From: Pirellulales bacterium
GTDB taxonomy: Bacteria > Planctomycetota > Planctomycetia > Pirellulales > Lacipirellulaceae
Assembly (NCBI GenBank): GCA_022841705.1
Contig: JALHQZ010000008.1
Span: forward strand, 1 to 64,000
Direction of reading: 5' to 3'
DNA length: 64,000 nt
The notes under the pieces were generated by a model. The model worked only from the letters and a program-made list of their open reading frames with translations, had not been told where the DNA came from and searched no databases. The position numbers were made by a program, and so were the translations under genes. Below are positions 60,392-64,000 of this stretch, piece by piece (positions within the stretch are counted from its first letter, which is position 1; every line of letters begins with the position of its first letter).

Positions 60392-61111
60392 ATGAGTGTG
60401 CGAGTCTCACCATCGATGTTTGTCACGAGTGCGACGACATGCGCTTTCCTATGGCTGCGTCAAACTTTGTTGACAGCCACGGGCCTGCCTCATGAATTCA
60501 CAGCCACATTCAGCGCTGAGCCGTTTGGAGAGCTGGTCGTCATGGTTGCTGAAGAGGCGCCTCAACCTGGCCCCGACAGTCGGGCCAACTACAATTTCAC
60601 CCGACTGATTCCAAACACGATGCGCAGCCGGCTTCCGGAGAAGATGCAAAGCGTTCTGCGCCGTTTTGCCGACCTCCGAAGCGCTGTTCGCCAGTGGCGA
60701 AGCGTTCGTGCCCGCGGCGAGGCTACGGCGTTGCTACAAGAATTTGATTTTTCAGAGTATCGGCACCGCGAAACCTACCGATTTGTGGGCAGCGCCGGTC
60801 CGCTTCTCTATGAAAAGTTGCAAGGCGTGGCTTCGGCCATGGACGCGTTTTCAGAGTACTTGGCACAACAGTTTGCCAGTGAGGACCTGGAGATCAAATC
60901 AGCCCTGCGCAAAGCGTTTATGCGCCTGGAAGGCGAGGTCTTGTACTACATCCTTGCCGAACAACCAATCGAAGACGGAGCGCGTTCAATGTATTTAGAG
61001 TACGACGCGCTTATGGTTGCCGCAGAGCTCGTTCGAATCAAGCCGGCTGATCGCGGCGCACAAGAGATGAACGAACGGCGCATCGAATACCGCCGCCGAC
61101 GGCCTGAATAA
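60392..61111 (+). CDS. Member of dispersed paralogue family (copy 3), 239 aa
   Basis: Helical and soluble, with the same length and helix order as 37393-38091 and 38310-38993. The conserved end reads LEYDALMVAAELVRIKPADR followed by a charged tail (EMNERRIEYRRRRPE). An N-terminal hydrophobic segment (SMFVTSATTCAFLWLRQTLL) is borderline. The start has the AACTATGAGTG context. It is convergent with the ankyrin-like gene at 61124. Function is unknown. Confidence 0.65.
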   Translation: MSVRVSPSMFVTSATTCAFLWLRQTLLTATGLPHEFTATFSAEPFGELVVMVAEEAPQPGPDSRANYNFTRLIPNTMRSRLPEKMQSVLRRFADLRSAVRQWRSVRARGEATALLQEFDFSEYRHRETYRFVGSAGPLLYEKLQGVASAMDAFSEYLAQQFASEDLEIKSALRKAFMRLEGEVLYYILAEQPIEDGARSMYLEYDALMVAAELVRIKPADRGAQEMNERRIEYRRRRPE

Positions 61112-61123
61112 TAAAAATTCCTT

Positions 61124-62707
61124 TCACTGCTCGTTCTCTTTCGCCAGGCTGCGGCGGCGCACTGCCATGAAGACGCGGTCAGGCAGATAGCGCGGCAGGT
61201 AGCGGCGGATGAGCGCCGGTGCCAGCGCTTTGGCAATCTTGTGAAAGCACTCGTCGGGCAGGCGCATCGAGCGAAACGCCGTCGCGATCTGAAAGCAGCG
61301 CTCGCGCCAAATGCGGCGCCACATCTCGATTGTGCGGCGCCGCGCCTCTTCGAGCGACGGTGCTGGTAGAGATGGAGGTGGCTCAATGTCCGAGTGGGTG
61401 ATGTAGGCCCGCGCTAGTTCTAGTACTTTTGTCGGGTAAAGATTCGCCGGCATTCGAGGCGGCGTTGCGGGTGCGCCGGCAGGCAGGTAGATTGAAAAAG
61501 TTTTGTAAAAAGCGCAGTACAAGTTGAATGCGTCGTCGGCGTCGTGTTTGCTGAGCGCCCAGATTTGCAGTACGTGCGCGAGCGTGTGTATATAATTATC
61601 GCATTCCACTAAATTCGTCCACGCCACAGCGTCTTCGGCAACATCGTACCCGTGCCAGATCAGTTCAAACAGAATCATGCCGCTTTCAGGTGCCCAGCAA
61701 AGTTCCGGATCGAAACCATACTGAAGGAGCGTGCGAACGAGGCCATCAGTGTCTCTATCGTAGAATTTCGGAGTTTTGTAGATGGCGCTGTAGAGTTCTT
61801 CGCCTAGAAGAGAGTTGCGCTGCAAATCGATGTGACCCGCAGAGAATAACTCAGTCAAAAATTCGGCAGTCGAGCTGCCTGTTGCCCGAGCACTCAAAAG
61901 TATCTTGATTGCCGGCAACCAGGTTGTGCAAACGGCGACTTCGATCTCTTTCGGTTGCATTCCGCGCATTGTGCGAAAAAACCAACTTCGAGCACCGGGA
62001 TGCGAACCTCTGTACACAAGCGTCTCGAGAATCTCAACGTCACCGCTACCGAGCCTGGCAAGCGTCATTGCTGCCTCATGGAGGAAATAGCCATAACCCA
62101 TGACGCACATCTGCGCGAGATATGTCCGCGCGGCATCTTCATCGATCTTGATGTGATAGCACCGAATGAATTTGAGCATGTGATGCACAGCGTAGTCGTT
62201 CGCTTCTGCGCAAGCAATCTCGAGCCACGCCTGGCAAAAAAAGGCACCCATCAAACTGTAGTGGCTGAGAAAACGAAAGCGTTCTTGCAAATCGTAATCG
62301 TTCACCACGCAGTGATGGCTGGTGCCTCCTTGGCATGTTCGATAGAACAACTCCACATCCATTGCCGGGTTGGCGCGCAGAATCTTCACCATTCTACGCA
62401 CGCGAAAGCAGTTGCGTTTTTTGATCGAAAATGCCCAGATAGCACAGTGGATCGAAAACACGTCCTTGCTCAGCAACTCTGGGCACGCCTCGATGAATGC
62501 ATCGAGAAACGCCGGCCGATGCTCTTCCAACGCCAGATCAAGCAGCCAACATTCGCTCGCGTGCTCGCACCGGCAGAGTTTTGTCGACAGAAAATCTGGA
62601 CATTCGCGGTGCTCGCGTGCGTACTGCACAAGTGCGTCGTGATTCATGCCGCACAGCGACTCGATCAGCTCGGCTCTCAAACGCTCACAGTTGCGCTGAA
62701 AACTCAT
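61124..62707 (-). CDS. Ankyrin-like repeat protein with helical tail, 527 aa
   Basis: Degenerate repeat blocks over residues about 60-330 (VHHMLKFIRCYHIKIDEDAA, ILETLVYRGSHPGARSWFF, LVRTLLQYGFDPELCWAPES) keep ankyrin-like spacing without the full consensus. The C-terminal 50 residues contain CFQIATAFRSMRLPDECFHK, which resembles the LP-containing F-box-like tail of the KHF family but lacks the KHF motif. An N-terminal Cys pair is present (LCRCEHASECWL). It is probably another adaptor of the ankyrin/F-box-like kind. Confidence 0.7.
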   Translation of the reverse strand: MSFQRNCERLRAELIESLCGMNHDALVQYAREHRECPDFLSTKLCRCEHASECWLLDLALEEHRPAFLDAFIEACPELLSKDVFSIHCAIWAFSIKKRNCFRVRRMVKILRANPAMDVELFYRTCQGGTSHHCVVNDYDLQERFRFLSHYSLMGAFFCQAWLEIACAEANDYAVHHMLKFIRCYHIKIDEDAARTYLAQMCVMGYGYFLHEAAMTLARLGSGDVEILETLVYRGSHPGARSWFFRTMRGMQPKEIEVAVCTTWLPAIKILLSARATGSSTAEFLTELFSAGHIDLQRNSLLGEELYSAIYKTPKFYDRDTDGLVRTLLQYGFDPELCWAPESGMILFELIWHGYDVAEDAVAWTNLVECDNYIHTLAHVLQIWALSKHDADDAFNLYCAFYKTFSIYLPAGAPATPPRMPANLYPTKVLELARAYITHSDIEPPPSLPAPSLEEARRRTIEMWRRIWRERCFQIATAFRSMRLPDECFHKIAKALAPALIRRYLPRYLPDRVFMAVRRRSLAKENEQ

Positions 62708-62717
62708 TCGTAAAGTT

Positions 62718-63887
62718 TCAATGTCGCTTCGAAATATCTGCTAAAACGAGATCGAGAAACCTGCGCGCTTTTGAAAGGACGACCGGACGGCTGTCGTCAT
62801 CATGCCAAATGTTAACAGCGTCTGGTTGCAGCACTTCCGTGTACAATGCTTTTGCTTCTTCCAAGCAACCGGTAGAAAAAAGGGACGACGCAAAATTGAC
62901 TTTGGTGGCCAAAGTCCCTGTGCACCTTTCGCCAAGAGCAATGGTTCGGACCTCAAGTACCTCGCGCAGCAGTGGTATAGCTTCAGCAAAATTTCCTTGC
63001 TTCATCATTGCGATAGCGCGGCTGTGCTTCTCTTCAAGAGCCTCTTTTGCGCGAGCCAAACCCCGATCTTGTGTTTTTCGACATCGCGCGAGAAGATCGC
63101 CGTGCTGCGGGGCAGGCGCGTGTCGACGCATCCTAAAGTGCCTGATTGCAACAACAGAGTCCCACAAATAGTGGTACGGCAACCGCGAAGCAAACGGCTC
63201 GCAGGCAAACTCGACAATCAGAGTCAGAATTGGCGTCGGTAAATCTGCATCGTGAAGGCCAACACAGATTTCCAACAGGCGATCGCGAATCTCGCCAAAG
63301 CCAACAAGCTCCAGTTCCTTTGCGGCAATCGTGCGATGGGTTGCCAGAGCACAAACCATCGCCGAATCGGTAAATCGATGTAGCGAAGGTATTTCCCACG
63401 GAGCACCGGCCGCAAGAAGTAGCGCGGCAGCAGTGTAGTTGTCGCAAATCAATGCGTACACCAAACACGATTCAAGTAATTCGTCGTCGTCTTCACGCGA
63501 GACGCCAGCAGCCAACAACAACCCTAGAACATGGCGACGACAATGATCTTTCTTCTCGTCTTCGTCTTCGTCTTCGTCTTCGTCTTGTATTGCAATGTCT
63601 AACGCCTCTTTCGTTGGGGTGGCGCCGGCGCGAAGCAAAAAACTGACAGTTGCGGACGAATTTCTTATGACCGCCCAATGCAGCGCAGTCAAGCCTCTTG
63701 TCGGCTCTGTGTTCACGTCCACGTCACTGCTATCCAGAATCACTTTGATCATGTCCGCGTTTGACTTTCTGGCAAAATAAACCACGCTATTTGCGATCGC
63801 AGTTTTGCCGCTGAATTTGCACATCAAAAACGCAATTGTACGGTACCAAAACTCATACATCGAGCAAACAAATACCTGATGCGCCAT
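62718..63887 (-). CDS. Ankyrin + KHF tail + TPR fusion protein, 389 aa
   Basis: Residues about 45-210 carry ankyrin repeats (LTALHWAVIRNSSATVSFLL, ALICDNYTAAALLLAAGAPW) with an acidic GAC/GAA-encoded run (DEDEDEDEDEKK). The family tail follows at about 225-275 (ICVGLHDADLPTPILTLIV, then LWDSVVAIRHFRMRR). Unlike other members it continues with a tetratricopeptide region of kinesin-light-chain style (AIAMMKQGNFAEAIPLLREV, SLFSTGCLEEAKALYTEVLQ). A domain swap or fusion is likely. An adaptor role with two binding surfaces is inferred. Confidence 0.82.
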   Translation of the reverse strand: MAHQVFVCSMYEFWYRTIAFLMCKFSGKTAIANSVVYFARKSNADMIKVILDSSDVDVNTEPTRGLTALHWAVIRNSSATVSFLLRAGATPTKEALDIAIQDEDEDEDEDEKKDHCRRHVLGLLLAAGVSREDDDELLESCLVYALICDNYTAAALLLAAGAPWEIPSLHRFTDSAMVCALATHRTIAAKELELVGFGEIRDRLLEICVGLHDADLPTPILTLIVEFACEPFASRLPYHYLWDSVVAIRHFRMRRHAPAPQHGDLLARCRKTQDRGLARAKEALEEKHSRAIAMMKQGNFAEAIPLLREVLEVRTIALGERCTGTLATKVNFASSLFSTGCLEEAKALYTEVLQPDAVNIWHDDDSRPVVLSKARRFLDLVLADISKRH

Positions 63888-64000
63888 TCCCAGTGTTTAA
63901 TGCAAGAAAAATAGAAAACAGCAGTACCAAGCTACTCTGCCACCAAAATCGTCGACGATGAGACACCTGGCATCCGTGTCACGGTGCGCGGAAAAGCGCA
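63888..64000 (+). other. Terminal 113 bp, possible start of a truncated gene
   Basis: The plus frame beginning at 63915 stays open to the window edge and reads protein-like (KIVDDETPGIRVTVRGK), but it has no ATG. The only ATG nearby (63958, MRHLASVSRCAEKR) is in another frame. It could be the first part, or an exon, of a gene beyond the window. Confidence 0.2.

Noticed and set aside
1..64000. tRNA genes, CRISPR arrays or bacterial operons with Shine-Dalgarno sites
   Set aside because: None could be recognised by eye; the gene content (PCNA, RING, ankyrin) points to a eukaryotic virus despite the ATGA overlaps and class II reductase.

Overview
The window looks like part of the genome of a large, enveloped, eukaryote-infecting double-stranded DNA virus with herpesvirus/mirusvirus-like packaging. 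This is inferred from gene content only. It carries a PCNA-type clamp, RNase HI, an XPG/FEN1-like nuclease, a DnaQ-type exonuclease, several RING proteins, ankyrin-repeat proteins and about fifteen membrane proteins. It also carries the first exon of a terminase-type packaging ATPase that stops about where herpesvirus terminase genes are interrupted. Coding density is very high, genes lie on both strands, and there are no Shine-Dalgarno-like leaders. I saw no tRNA, rRNA or CRISPR array. DNA polymerase, helicase and the rest of the terminase are not recognisable here, so this is a fragment of a larger genome.

Layout. 1-1055 is an array of large palindromes (A-B-half A). 1.2-11.3 kb holds RNase HI, a helical protein, three RING genes, a triplicated family of unknown function and a decayed RING-gene duplicate. 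11.4-23.6 kb is rich in membrane genes: a four-gene minus-strand cluster, a PAP2-like protein, two tandem Cys-rich type II proteins, a TMEM185-like protein, two long unknown proteins (560 and 600 aa) and a DnaQ-type exonuclease. 23.6-28.5 kb is an amplification zone of proteins ending in a shared F-box/PRANC-like tail, with two decayed tails and a transporter-like ORF broken by an in-frame TAG. 28.6-43.9 kb holds a 994-aa Cys-rich secreted protein, PCNA, a probable virion protein, a RING protein, a 54-aa DUF6496-like basic protein, the XPG-like nuclease and several unknowns. 43.98-45.71 kb is a second palindrome array (half A-B-A-B-half A). 45.8-64 kb holds a zinc protein, terminase exon 1, two envelope-like proteins, probable structural proteins, a class II (B12-type) ribonucleotide reductase, a 1386-aa protein and two more ankyrin-type proteins.

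How the genes fit together. RNase HI, the sliding clamp, the XPG-like nuclease, the DnaQ exonuclease and the ribonucleotide reductase form a replication and nucleotide-supply set. The terminase belongs to packaging. The membrane and Cys-rich ectodomain proteins suggest an elaborate envelope. The RING and ankyrin/F-box-like proteins probably redirect host ubiquitin ligation. The most unusual points are the compact adenosylcobalamin-type reductase with a changed active-site motif, the paired palindrome arrays bounding a 43-kb unique segment, the split terminase, and the repeated 4-nt ATGA gene overlaps.
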